This document shows positions 20,199 to 28,469 of a stretch of 64,000 nucleotides of DNA, piece by piece (within the stretch, counting starts at the first letter, position 1; every line of letters begins with the position of its first letter). The stretch covers positions 5,694,001-5,758,000 of the forward strand of contig NZ_CP071090.1 of NCBI RefSeq assembly GCF_017301735.1, given 5' to 3'. Under the pieces are notes generated by a model. The model was not told where the DNA came from, made no database searches, and worked only from the letters and a program-made list of their open reading frames with translations. Both the position numbers and the translations under genes were made by a program. This stretch comes from Pyxidicoccus parkwaysis. GTDB taxonomy: Bacteria > Myxococcota > Myxococcia > Myxococcales > Myxococcaceae.

Positions 20199-22187
20199 GT
20201 GCGGACATGCGGCATGTCATGGCCGGCGGTGCTGGCGCTGGCCCTGGCGCTGACGAACATGTCCGCGCTCGCCGGTCCTTCTGTCTACGGCGAGAGCCTC
20301 ATGGTGAAGGTGCGCCCGGACACGCCTCCACGTCCCGCGGAGCCCGTGGAGCTGCTCGGTGCGCGCAACGAGGCGTTGAGCTTCCAGGTGGTGATTCACG
20401 GCGGGGACACCGGCGCCTCGGGAGTGACGGCCCGGTTCGACGCGCTCGAGGGCCCGGCTCGCATCGGCGGCAGCCAGCTCACGCTGTACCGTGAGGACTT
20501 CCTCGACATCACCGAGCCCTCGGGTGGAGTCAGCGCGCCGGGCCCGTGGCCGGATGCGCTCACCCCCGCCGTGGACGAAATCTCGGGCGAGCCACGCAAC
20601 GCCTTCCCCTTCGACGTGCCTCCGAACGTGTCCCGCACGCTCTGGGTCGAAGTGCTCATTCCGGAGGACGCACCGCCCGGACGCTACCAGGGGACAGTCG
20701 AGGTCCAGGCCCGCGGAGGCTTCACCGCGTCCGTCCCCGTGACGCTCGAGGTCGTCCGCCTCGTCCTCCCGAGCACGCCGTCCTACCCCACGGCCTTCGG
20801 GATTCAGTCGGACCGCATCTGTGTGGCGCACACCGGACGCACGGACTGTGGAAGCGACGCCGTGCGCCTGGAGTTGCTGGAGCGCTATGCGCGGCTGGCG
20901 TTGGACCACCGCTTCACGCTCTCCAACGTGCTCGTCCTCCAGCCGGAAGCGGGCAGTTGGGAGCGCTTCGATGCGGCCTACTCGCCCCTGCTCGACGGCA
21001 CCGCGCCCACCCGCCTGCGCGGCGCGCGCATGACGAGCGCGCGCTACATGGGCCCGCTGGAGGACGCGGCCCTGGCCGCCTTCGTCTCCCACTTCTCCGA
21101 GCGGGGCTGGCTTTCGCGCGCGTACGACTACACCGGTGACGAGCCGCCGCTCTTCTCCACCTTCGACGAGGTGCGCGCGCGCGCCACCATGCTCGAGCGC
21201 TCCGCGCCCGGACTGCTCCGCATGGTGACCACCTCGCTGGCCGTGGCGCGCGCGAACAGCGTGGACGGGCTCATCGGCCGCATGTCGGTCCTCATCCAGG
21301 TCCTCCCTCCGACGGTGATGCCGACGACGGATGGCGGCGTCGACGAACACGCAGCCCGCGCGGACTACGACACCTTCCTGGCGCGCCCCGGCACCTCGCT
21401 GTGGCTGTATCAGAGTTGCAGCAGTCACGGCTGTCTGGGAGACATCCCCGCCGAGAAGCACTGGCCCTCGTACATGGTGGACCACCCGGCCAACTTCAAC
21501 CGGGCCTTCCCGTGGACGGTGTTCCTCCTGCGCGCCTCGGGCGAGACGTACTACGAGACCAGCGCGCAGCTCCCCACGGCGTGGACGAACCAGCTCTTCT
21601 ACGGCGGCAACGGCGACGGCACGCTCTTCTACCCGGGCACACCCGAGCGCATTGGCGGCGTGTCCCACGTGCCGCTCCCCAGCCTCCGCCTCAAGCTGCT
21701 GCGCGCGGGCGTGCAGGACTACGAATGGCTCACCATCGTCGCGAGCGCCGGAGACCCCGCCTTCGCCGAGCAGGTCGCGCACGAGCTCATCCCCGCGCCC
21801 GACCAGGTTCCCCTGGAGCCCGCGGCCTTCGAGCAGGCCCGGGCCCGGCTCATCCAGCGGGCCCTGGAGCTCGTCCCGGAGTCACCTCCGGCCCCGGAGG
21901 CAAAAGGCCCGGGAGTGTCGGAGAGCAACGGGTGCGGGTGTGACGCGGGCCCTCCCGAGGCGGCACTGGCCGCGGCCCTGGGAGGACTGCTCTGGGCGCT
22001 GAAGCGACGGCGTGCGTCGCGACACTTGCCCCGTGACGTCCTGCCCCAGTTGCCCCCTGCCCATTCCGCGACACCTGGGGTACGAGTCCAGGCACGGCGC
22101 GGGAGTCGGAGCGCGCCAGGACGCGGACATGCCCAAGCGCCTCACTCCACGGGAAATCGAGACCGCCCTCCAGACGCCGTACCATGA
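20199..22187 (+). CDS. DUF4091/GH123-like exported protein with MYXO-CTERM-type signal
   Basis: 662 aa as read. It has a signal peptide (VLALALALTNMSALAG), an N-terminal beta-sandwich with the ARNEALSFQVVI motif, and a domain resembling DUF4091, related to glycoside hydrolase 123. The motifs supporting that are YDYTGDEP, LWLYQSCSSHG, NQLFYGGNGDGTLFYPG and the terminal LRLKLLRAGVQDYEWL. Near the C-terminus, SNGCGCDAG plus a hydrophobic helix and KRRR match the tripartite MYXO-CTERM sorting signal. That signal normally ends the protein. Here another 57 residues of low-complexity Pro/Arg sequence follow and overlap the next gene by 59 nt, so the true stop may have been lost or the frame shifted. 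Substrate is probably a glycan (inference). Confidence 0.75.
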   Translation: MRTCGMSWPAVLALALALTNMSALAGPSVYGESLMVKVRPDTPPRPAEPVELLGARNEALSFQVVIHGGDTGASGVTARFDALEGPARIGGSQLTLYREDFLDITEPSGGVSAPGPWPDALTPAVDEISGEPRNAFPFDVPPNVSRTLWVEVLIPEDAPPGRYQGTVEVQARGGFTASVPVTLEVVRLVLPSTPSYPTAFGIQSDRICVAHTGRTDCGSDAVRLELLERYARLALDHRFTLSNVLVLQPEAGSWERFDAAYSPLLDGTAPTRLRGARMTSARYMGPLEDAALAAFVSHFSERGWLSRAYDYTGDEPPLFSTFDEVRARATMLERSAPGLLRMVTTSLAVARANSVDGLIGRMSVLIQVLPPTVMPTTDGGVDEHAARADYDTFLARPGTSLWLYQSCSSHGCLGDIPAEKHWPSYMVDHPANFNRAFPWTVFLLRASGETYYETSAQLPTAWTNQLFYGGNGDGTLFYPGTPERIGGVSHVPLPSLRLKLLRAGVQDYEWLTIVASAGDPAFAEQVAHELIPAPDQVPLEPAAFEQARARLIQRALELVPESPPAPEAKGPGVSESNGCGCDAGPPEAALAAALGGLLWALKRRRASRHLPRDVLPQLPPAHSATPGVRVQARRGSRSAPGRGHAQAPHSTGNRDRPPDAVP

Positions 22188-23199
22188 CCGCTCCCCGCGC
22201 GTCCTGGAGGTGCTGAAGGCGCTTCCCGAAGACGTGGACCCCGCCCTCGCGGCGCGGGCCGCGACGGGGCTCATCGGCGACAGCTACCACCCGACCTGGC
22301 TCTTCGCGCGCACGTGCCGCCGCATGCCGGTGTCCGTCATCCGCGCCGTCCTGACGCTGCTCGACGGAGACTCGCGGCCGCATGCCTTCATCCTCCGCGA
22401 GTACGTCCGTCGAGACGCCCCCTCGGACGCGCTCGCCAGGGACTGGGACGAGGCACTTCAAATCCTGCTCGACCTGGAGACGACGTACGCCTGGGGCTCG
22501 AAGCAGAAGAAGGCGAAGTTCCAGGCGCTGGCCGAGCGCCCGCGCGTCATGCAGGCCCTGCAGACGGCCGCCGTGGCGTGCGAGAAGGTGTCGCTGGACC
22601 TCCTGGCGGTGCTGGCCGCGGAGGCATCCGACGCTTCGCTCGACGCGCTCATCCCCCACGTGGAGCGGGCGGTGCAGACGCAGGACTGGGAGCTGGACCG
22701 GCTCCAGTTCCTGCGCACGCATGCGCGCTCCACGCCGGTGATGGACGACCTCTTCTCCCGCATGAAGGTGCTCATCGAGGCGAGGCAGGCGCGCTCACCC
22801 GCGCTCGGCCTCGCGCGGGAGCTCGGCTTCGGTGAGCTCGACGTCTTCTGGTTCCAGGTCCACCTCTCGTCGGCCGCCTTCGACGGCTTCCCCGCGTACC
22901 GGCACCAGGCGCACCTCTCCGTCGACAGCCGCTCCGCGACGTGGTTCCACGTCTCCCTGTCCGAGTCGAGCTCCACCGACATCCTCAACCCGAAGTCCAC
23001 GGCCTTCACCAGCGCCACCGTGCACCGCGACGACCTGGGGCTGGGCACGTGCGAGCCCTCGGGCTTCCCCGCCTGGCTCTCAACGGCGACCGAGCGGCTG
23101 CGCACGCGGTGGAACTTCGACGGCATGCACGTGGGCGCCAGCCTGCGCGGGAAGAAGCGCGCCCACATCGAGCGCTGGCTCCGCGGCCAGGTCGTGTAG
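22129..23199 (+). CDS. Hypothetical protein, 356 aa
   Basis: No recognised family. The protein is soluble and has no signal peptide. The first 200 residues are mostly helical with repeated hydrophobic/charged units (RVLEVLKALPEDVDPALAARAATGLIGD and similar), which suggests HEAT/Armadillo-like repeats. The C-terminal 130 residues are more beta-like (FWFQVHLSSAAFDGFPAY, ATWFHVSLSES) and end with a basic tail. I start at the ATG at 22129, which reads MPKRLTPREIETALQTPY. The previous reading frame overlaps this start by 59 nt. A role is not inferred. Confidence 0.65.
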   Translation: MPKRLTPREIETALQTPYHDRSPRVLEVLKALPEDVDPALAARAATGLIGDSYHPTWLFARTCRRMPVSVIRAVLTLLDGDSRPHAFILREYVRRDAPSDALARDWDEALQILLDLETTYAWGSKQKKAKFQALAERPRVMQALQTAAVACEKVSLDLLAVLAAEASDASLDALIPHVERAVQTQDWELDRLQFLRTHARSTPVMDDLFSRMKVLIEARQARSPALGLARELGFGELDVFWFQVHLSSAAFDGFPAYRHQAHLSVDSRSATWFHVSLSESSSTDILNPKSTAFTSATVHRDDLGLGTCEPSGFPAWLSTATERLRTRWNFDGMHVGASLRGKKRAHIERWLRGQVV

Positions 23200-23357
23200 G
23201 GAACAGTGCCGCCACACGGCTACGGCAACGACGGCCGGACTCCGTCATCTCCATTGCACATGCAACACGGATAACGGAAAGCAGATGCCTCGCTGGCGTC
23301 CCGGTCCGAGGGGCACGCAGAATCCAGTGTCCCCCTTACACAACAGGAGACACGACG

Positions 23358-23657
23358 ATGATGCGTCCTTCGCTGAAGAAGTCGTCCCTCGCCGTCCTCT
23401 TCACCACCGCCCTGCTCGCCGGCTGCGGCGGCGCGCCCCAGGAGGGCAGTGAGCAGCAGCCCTCCCAGACGGGAGAAGTCAGCTCGCCGCTGTATCCAGA
23501 CTGCGACCCGGCCTACTACTGCAGCGTCCCCTCGCAGTACGTGGGCTGCTTCGACGGGATGATCATGTACGCGTGGGCCACGCCCGACGGCGGCTACTGC
23601 ATCGAGCGCGGCGTCTGTGCCAGCCACGGCGGCCCCACCGTCTGTCCGTTCGAATAG
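23358..23657 (+). CDS. Small lipoprotein
   Basis: 99 aa. CAGGAG lies 8 nt before the ATG; a second ATG follows directly. The signal ends LLAGCGG, a lipobox. The mature part is short and has six Cys (CDPAYYC, VGCFDG, YCIERGVC, TVC), probably disulphide-bonded. It may be paralogous in style to the Cys-rich lipoprotein at 15351, but the Cys spacing differs. The 157 nt upstream hold no gene. Confidence 0.65.
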   Translation: MMRPSLKKSSLAVLFTTALLAGCGGAPQEGSEQQPSQTGEVSSPLYPDCDPAYYCSVPSQYVGCFDGMIMYAWATPDGGYCIERGVCASHGGPTVCPFE

Positions 23658-23691
23658 ACACGCGGACAGACGAGCCCGGGGCCGATGGCGC

Positions 23692-24540
23692 TCACTTCGC
23701 GGTGCGCTGGGCCGCCTCCAGCGTGTTGCGCATGAGCATGGCAATGGTCATCGGCCCCACTCCGCCCGGCACGGGGGTGATGTACGAGGCGCGCTCGGCG
23801 GCCTTCGCGAACTCCACGTCACCCACCAGCTTGCCGTCCGGCAGCCGGTTCATGCCCACGTCGATGACCACCGCGCCGGGCTTGATCCACTCGCCCTTCA
23901 CCAGCTCCTGCACGCCCACCGCGACGACGACGATGTCCGCGCCCTCCACCTCGCGGCGCACGTCGCTCTTGCTGTGGGCGATGGTGACGGTGGCGTTCTT
24001 CTGGAGGAGCATCAGCGCCATGGGCTTGCCCACGATGTTGCTGCGCCCCACCACCACCGCGCGCTTGCCGGCCGGGTTGCAGCCAATCTCTTCCAGGAGC
24101 CGCATGATGCCGTAGGGCGTGCACGCGCGCGTCGCGGGACGGCCGAGCAGCAGGTTGCCCGCGTTCATCGGGTGGAAGCCGTCCGCGTCCTTCTCCGGCT
24201 TCACCGCGGAGATGATGACGTCCGCGTCGATGTGCTTGGGCAGCGGGAGCTGCACGAGGATGCCGTGCACCGCCGGGTCCTCGTTGAGCTGATGCACCAG
24301 CGCGAGCAATTCGTCCTGGGTGATGCTCGCGTCGCGGTGGTGCTCCCACGAGTTGAAGCCCACCTCGGCGGCGGCCTTCTTCTTCCCGCCGACGTAGACC
24401 TTGGACGCCGGGTCCTCACCCACGCGCACCACGGCGAGCCCGGGGACGAGGCCGCGTTCCGCCTTGAGGCGGTCCACCTCGGCCTTCACTTCCGACCGCA
24501 CCCGTGCCGCCACTGCCTTGCCATCAATCAACTGGGCCAT
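23692..24540 (-). CDS. folD: Methylenetetrahydrofolate dehydrogenase / cyclohydrolase
   Basis: 282 aa bifunctional enzyme. It interconverts 5,10-methylene-THF, 5,10-methenyl-THF and 10-formyl-THF. The catalytic Lys is in VGGKKKAAAEVG (equivalent to YVxxK), followed by PLPKHID, then PCTPYG-like ACTPYGIMRLLEE, and the NADP site GRSNIVGKPMALMLL with PGGVGPMTIAML at the end. The start at 24540 gives MAQLIDGKAVA, the usual N-terminus; TAGAGT lies 10 nt upstream. It is divergent from the TerB/J-domain gene. The one-carbon theme matches gcvTHP and metF elsewhere in the window. Confidence 0.96.
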   Translation of the reverse strand: MAQLIDGKAVAARVRSEVKAEVDRLKAERGLVPGLAVVRVGEDPASKVYVGGKKKAAAEVGFNSWEHHRDASITQDELLALVHQLNEDPAVHGILVQLPLPKHIDADVIISAVKPEKDADGFHPMNAGNLLLGRPATRACTPYGIMRLLEEIGCNPAGKRAVVVGRSNIVGKPMALMLLQKNATVTIAHSKSDVRREVEGADIVVVAVGVQELVKGEWIKPGAVVIDVGMNRLPDGKLVGDVEFAKAAERASYITPVPGGVGPMTIAMLMRNTLEAAQRTAK

Positions 24541-24595
24541 AGCGCGGCGCACTCTATGCGAAACTCCCCAGCCGGAAGGGAGCGAAACCTCGGAC

Positions 24596-25438
24596 ATGGG
24601 CGCGGGAAAAGTTCTCGGGGCGATTATCGGCCTGGCCGCGGGGCTGCTCATCGGACACCCGCTCGCCATCGTCCTCCTCGCCGCCGTGGGGGGCTTCATC
24701 GGCCACCGCGTGGACGAGCAGCACGCCGGGTTCACCGGCAACACCTCGGACCTGCTCTCCGACTTCGTCCCGCCCGCGCGCCCCCTGACGCCGGAAGAGG
24801 AATTGGAACGCGAGGCCCTGCACCTCGAGGAGCCGCTGCCCCGCGAGCCCGAGGCCTACGAGGACCTGGCCCGGGACATCTGCGCCGTCTTCATCGAGGT
24901 GGCCCACGCCGACGGCGACGTCCGCCGTGAGGAGGTGCGGGAGATTCGCCGCTACTTCGAGACCACGCTCGGCTATGGCCACGAGTCCCTCCAGCTCGTG
25001 CGCGTGCACCTCAAGGAGTTCCTCGCCCGGCCGCCTGATTTGGACGACGCCGCACAGGCGTGCGCAGAGCAGCTCCCTTCGGACGAGCGCCGCCGGCTGC
25101 TCGACGCCCTCTTCGAGTTGGCGCTGGTGGACGGCGCCCTCCAGCGCTCCGAGCGGGAAGCCCTCCGCCGCGCGGCCCGTGGCCTGGGCATCCCCGAGGA
25201 CGACGAGCAGGCCATCGCCACGCTGCACCTGGGCGACGGCGACGAGCACTACGCCGCGCTCGGCCTCACCCCGGAAGCCACCGACGCGGAGGTGAAGCGC
25301 GCCTTCCGCCAGCTCGCCGCCGAGTACCATCCCGACAAGGCCGCCCACCAGGGCAGGCAGGCCGCCGAGCAGGCCTCCCGACGATTCCAGGAAGTCCGGG
25401 ATGCCTATGAAGAGATTCGGCGCCTGCGCGGACTGTAG
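24596..25438 (+). CDS. DjlA-like protein: membrane anchor, TerB domain, J domain
   Basis: 280 aa. Residues 4-40 form a Gly-rich hydrophobic anchor (LGAIIGLAAGLLIG, then IVLLAAVGGFIGH). A TerB-like acidic helical domain follows at about 95-210, including HADGDVRREEVREIRRYF and the repeat VDGALQRSEREALRRAA. The C-terminal J domain at about 220-278 has the HPD motif in AEYHPDKAAH. This is the layout of DjlA, a membrane-bound Hsp40 that recruits DnaK to envelope stress responses. It would stimulate a cytoplasmic Hsp70. It may serve the Hsp70 paralogue in this window or the housekeeping DnaK; the sequence does not decide. Confidence 0.85.
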   Translation: MGAGKVLGAIIGLAAGLLIGHPLAIVLLAAVGGFIGHRVDEQHAGFTGNTSDLLSDFVPPARPLTPEEELEREALHLEEPLPREPEAYEDLARDICAVFIEVAHADGDVRREEVREIRRYFETTLGYGHESLQLVRVHLKEFLARPPDLDDAAQACAEQLPSDERRRLLDALFELALVDGALQRSEREALRRAARGLGIPEDDEQAIATLHLGDGDEHYAALGLTPEATDAEVKRAFRQLAAEYHPDKAAHQGRQAAEQASRRFQEVRDAYEEIRRLRGL

Positions 25439-25462
25439 CGCCGGGTTAAACCCAGGAAACCC

Positions 25463-26170
25463 ATGAGCCAGAAGAAGAAGGAAGAGGCGTTCCACAACAA
25501 CCCCTTCAAGTCCGCCATCAAGGCCATCAAGGACCAGGAGAAGAAGGAAGCCCAGGACAAGGCCGCCGCCGCTGCCGCCGAGGCCACGAAGCGGAAGGCC
25601 CCGCCGCCTCCGCCCAAGGCGAAGAAGGCCGCCCAGGTCAGCGAGGCCGACGAGGCTGCCCTCTTCTACTCGGCCATGGACGGGGTGCAGCAGATGACCC
25701 ACCGGGGCGAGGCGCCCGCGCCCAACCCGCGCCTGCCCGAAATCATCGACGAGAATGCCGAGGCGCTCGCGCAGCTCTCGGAGCTGGTCGCGGGCCAGGG
25801 CGACTTCGAGTTCACCGGTGGTGACGAGTACCTCGAGGGCGCGGGCCCGGGCATCGACCGGAACCTGCTGCGCTCGCTGCGCCGGGGCGACTTCTCCGTG
25901 CAGGGCCGGCTGGACCTTCACGGCATGACGGCGGCGCAGGCGAAGGACGCGGTGGAACGTTTCCTGTCCGACAGCCGCCGCGCGAAGAAGCGTTGCGTGC
26001 TCATCGTTCACGGGCGCGGTTTGAATTCGAAGGACCAGATTCCGGTGCTCAAGGACGGCCTCAAGCAGTGGCTGTCGCAGAAGCGAGTCGGACAGATGGT
26101 GCTGGCCTTCGCCACCGCGCGCCCGCAGGACGGCGGCGCCGGGGCGGTGTACGTCCTGCTCCGGCGCTAA
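25463..26170 (+). CDS. Smr-domain protein
   Basis: 235 aa, starting 24 nt after the DjlA-like gene with AGGAAA in front. The N-terminal 60 residues are a Lys/Ala-rich coil (KAIKDQEKKEAQDKAAAAAAEA). The C-terminal 85 residues form an Smr domain with LDLHGMTAAQAKDAVERFL, VLIVHGRGLNSK and a final beta strand AGAVYVLLRR. Smr domains are endonuclease-like folds found in MutS2, in ribosome-collision endonucleases (SmrB) and alone. A role in nicking or mRNA cleavage is possible but unproven. It is probably co-transcribed with the upstream gene. Confidence 0.85.
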   Translation: MSQKKKEEAFHNNPFKSAIKAIKDQEKKEAQDKAAAAAAEATKRKAPPPPPKAKKAAQVSEADEAALFYSAMDGVQQMTHRGEAPAPNPRLPEIIDENAEALAQLSELVAGQGDFEFTGGDEYLEGAGPGIDRNLLRSLRRGDFSVQGRLDLHGMTAAQAKDAVERFLSDSRRAKKRCVLIVHGRGLNSKDQIPVLKDGLKQWLSQKRVGQMVLAFATARPQDGGAGAVYVLLRR

Positions 26171-26172
26171 CC

Positions 26173-26202
26173 TTTACGCGCGCCCGGCACTGTGCATACA
26201 TG
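26173..26202 (+). promoter_or_regulatory. Candidate promoter of the adenosine deaminase-family gene
   Basis: TTTACG (26173-26178) is followed after 16 nt by CATACA, or after 18 nt by TACATG. The box ends 5-7 nt before the ATG at 26208. No Shine-Dalgarno lies between, so transcription could start at the codon. Confidence 0.35.
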
Positions 26203-26207
26203 CCGCC

Positions 26208-27206
26208 ATGGCACGCGAACTCATTGACCTGCACATCCATGTGGGCGGCGCGGTGGCGCCCCACATCCTCTGGTCCATCGCCCACCAGCAGGGCTTCAAG
26301 CTCCCCGTCAAGAACTACTTCGACTTCGTGGAGCTCATCACCTCCCGGCCCGGCAAGGTCGGGAGCCTCGACGACTACCTGAAGATTCTCCACACGTGGA
26401 CGGAGAAGATTCAGTCCTCGCCGAGCGCCATCGAGCGCTCCGTCTATGAAGTCATCGGCAAGGAGTACCGCGGCAGCCGCGTGACGCAGATGGAGCTGCG
26501 CTTCAACCCGATGAAGCGCAACCTCAACTCCGAGCTGGATTTGGACCACATCATCCACGCCGCGCTACGAGGCATGGACCGCGCGGTGCTGGAGTACGGC
26601 GTGAAGATGGGCCTCATCTTCTGCCTCGCGCGCGAGTTCGACCACAAGCTCAACAGCATCATCGTGGACAAGGCCATCAAGTACCGCACGCGCGGCGTGT
26701 ACGGCATCGACCTGGCTGGCACCGAGACGAACGCCATGGAGCTCAGCCCCGAGCGCGTGGCCGAGTACGAGGACCTCTTCGCACGCGCGCGCCGCGCCGG
26801 CCTCAAGTGCACCGTGCACACCGGAGAGACGCGCGGCACCGGCGCCGAGGGCGTCATGTCCGTGGTGGAGAAGCTCAAGCCGCACCGCATCGGCCACGGC
26901 ATCCGCGCCGCCTACGACGAGCACGCGATGAAGGTGCTCCGGGAGAACGACATCACCCTGGAGCTGTGCCCCACGTCCAACCTGCACACCAAGGCGGTGG
27001 AGGGCGTGGAGGAGATGCGCCACATCATCCGCACCTTCTGGGACCGCAAGGTGAAGTTCACCATCAACACCGACGGCCCCTACCTGCTCGAGACGGACAT
27101 GCGCCGCGAAATCGAAATCATCGAGCAGAACGGCATCCTCACGGCCGAGCAGGTGGACCAGACGCTGGCCTGGGCCCGACAGGCCTCGTTCATCCCCGCC
27201 ACCTGA
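26208..27206 (+). CDS. Adenosine deaminase family amidohydrolase
   Basis: 332 aa. A zinc amidohydrolase with the ADA order of motifs: HIHVGG (two metal His), GIDLAGTE, HTGETRG (third metal His and catalytic Glu), RIGHGIRA, ELCPTSNLHT and NTDGP. The last is NTDDP in ordinary adenosine deaminase; the first Asp (metal ligand) is kept but the second, which helps hold the substrate, is Gly. It could deaminate adenosine, adenine or an aminofutalosine-like nucleoside. The first His motif is HIHVGG rather than HxHLDG. The ATG start is supported by a promoter-like box. It lies next to pyrD (nucleotide metabolism), 8 nt apart. Confidence 0.85.
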   Translation: MARELIDLHIHVGGAVAPHILWSIAHQQGFKLPVKNYFDFVELITSRPGKVGSLDDYLKILHTWTEKIQSSPSAIERSVYEVIGKEYRGSRVTQMELRFNPMKRNLNSELDLDHIIHAALRGMDRAVLEYGVKMGLIFCLAREFDHKLNSIIVDKAIKYRTRGVYGIDLAGTETNAMELSPERVAEYEDLFARARRAGLKCTVHTGETRGTGAEGVMSVVEKLKPHRIGHGIRAAYDEHAMKVLRENDITLELCPTSNLHTKAVEGVEEMRHIIRTFWDRKVKFTINTDGPYLLETDMRREIEIIEQNGILTAEQVDQTLAWARQASFIPAT

Positions 27207-27214
27207 GCGTGCCC

Positions 27215-28321
27215 ATGTACGGACTCACCCGCTCGCTCCTCTTCCAGCTCTCCGCGGAGCGCGCGCACCGGCTGGGCGTGGCCGGGCTGCACCAGCTCGG
27301 CCGCGCGCATGGCCTCTGTGAATCCATGCGCGCAAAGGCGCTGCGAGGCGCCACGCCGGGCATGGCCGTGGAAGTCGCGGGCCTTCGCTTCGCGCACCCG
27401 GTGGCGATGGCCGCCGGTCTGGACAAGGACGCCGAGGCGGTGGACGGCCTCTTCGCCTGCGGCTTCTCCGCGGTGGAGATTGGCACCCTCACGCCCCGGC
27501 CCCAGCCCGGCAACCCACAGCCGCGCCTGTTCCGCCTGCCGGAGCACCAGGCCGTCATCAACCGCATGGGCTTCAACAACCACGGCGCGCAAGACGCCGC
27601 CACGCGCCTGCGCGCGCGCACGTGGCGGCCCGGCCCGCTGGGCGTCAACATCGGCAAGAACAAGGACACGCCGCTGGAGAAGGCGGTGGACGACTACGTG
27701 GCCTGCGTGGACGCGCTCGCGCCCCTGGGCGACTACGTGGTGGTGAATGCCTCGTCGCCCAACACGCCGGGCCTGCGCAAGCTGCAGGAGCCGGAGCAAC
27801 TGGGCCAGCTCCTACGCGCGGTGCAGGAGCGGCTGGCGTCGGTGGCCCCCGGCAAGCCGCTGTTCCTGAAGATTGCCCCGGACCTCACGCCCGAGGCCGT
27901 GGATGAGGTCGTGGACGTGGCGCGCGCGTGCCACCTCGCGGGCCTCATCGCCACCAACACCACCATCGCCCGTCCCTTCGAGCACCCGCTCGCGAAGGAG
28001 GCGGGCGGCCTGTCCGGCGCGCCCGTGCGCGAGTCCTCCAACGCCGTCATCCGCCGCGCCTACCTGCGGAGCGGTGGCGCGCTGCCCATCATCGGCGTGG
28101 GCGGCGTCTTCACCGCCCAGGACGTCTACGAGAAGCTGCGCGCCGGCGCGTCCGTGGTGCAGGTCTACACGGGCTTCATCTACGAGGGGCCCGGCATGGT
28201 GGGCCGCATCCTCCCTGGCCTCGCCGCCCTGCTCGCCCGGGACGGCGTCAGCCAGGTGAAGGATGCCATCGGCGCCGAGCACCGAAGCACCGGCGCCTCC
28301 GCCTCCCCGCCTGTCGCGTAG
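27215..28321 (+). CDS. pyrD: Dihydroorotate dehydrogenase (quinone), class 2
   Basis: 368 aa. An FMN enzyme of the inner-membrane-associated class 2 type. It oxidises dihydroorotate to orotate with a quinone acceptor in pyrimidine synthesis. The N-terminal amphipathic helix (LTRSLLFQLSAERAHRLG) is the membrane/quinone channel segment of this class. AAGLDKDAEAV, IGTLTPRPQPGNPQPRLFRL and NRMGFNN follow, then NASSPNTPGLR with the catalytic Ser. The C-terminal region has IGVGGVFTAQDVYEKL and YTGFIYEGP, the FMN phosphate site. I start at the ATG at 27215; a GTG two codons earlier is possible. It is probably in an operon with the ADA-like gene and ends at a strong hairpin. Confidence 0.95.
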   Translation: MYGLTRSLLFQLSAERAHRLGVAGLHQLGRAHGLCESMRAKALRGATPGMAVEVAGLRFAHPVAMAAGLDKDAEAVDGLFACGFSAVEIGTLTPRPQPGNPQPRLFRLPEHQAVINRMGFNNHGAQDAATRLRARTWRPGPLGVNIGKNKDTPLEKAVDDYVACVDALAPLGDYVVVNASSPNTPGLRKLQEPEQLGQLLRAVQERLASVAPGKPLFLKIAPDLTPEAVDEVVDVARACHLAGLIATNTTIARPFEHPLAKEAGGLSGAPVRESSNAVIRRAYLRSGGALPIIGVGGVFTAQDVYEKLRAGASVVQVYTGFIYEGPGMVGRILPGLAALLARDGVSQVKDAIGAEHRSTGASASPPVA

Positions 28322-28351
28322 CCGACGCTTCCGGGCACTGGCTGAAAAGAC

Positions 28352-28388
28352 GAAGCCCCGGGGGCCTGTGGAGGCCACCCGGGGCTTC
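28352..28388. terminator. Terminator hairpin after pyrD
   Basis: GAAGCCCCGGG (28352-28362) pairs perfectly with CCCGGGGCTTC (28378-28388), and GGCC/GGCC extends the inner stem. Short A-runs flank it on the plus strand, so on the minus strand it ends in TCTTTTC. It could stop both pyrD and the convergent DUF4097-like gene. Confidence 0.65.
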
Positions 28389-28398
28389 AGAAAAATGA

Positions 28399-28435
28399 GC
28401 GCTCGCCGGCGCCTTGGAGTTTCACCGGCGAGCGC
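28399..28435 (-). terminator. Intrinsic terminator of the DUF4097-like gene
   Basis: A perfect 11-bp inverted repeat, GCGCTCGCCGG and CCGGCGAGCGC, with a 15-nt loop. Read on the minus strand it is followed by TCATTTTTC, a proper T-run. It lies 35 nt past the stop of the minus-strand gene and forms a tandem pair with the hairpin at 28352-28388. Confidence 0.7.
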
Positions 28436-28469
28436 CCCGGGCCCAGTGCTTGACGGGCCTCGAAAGCTT

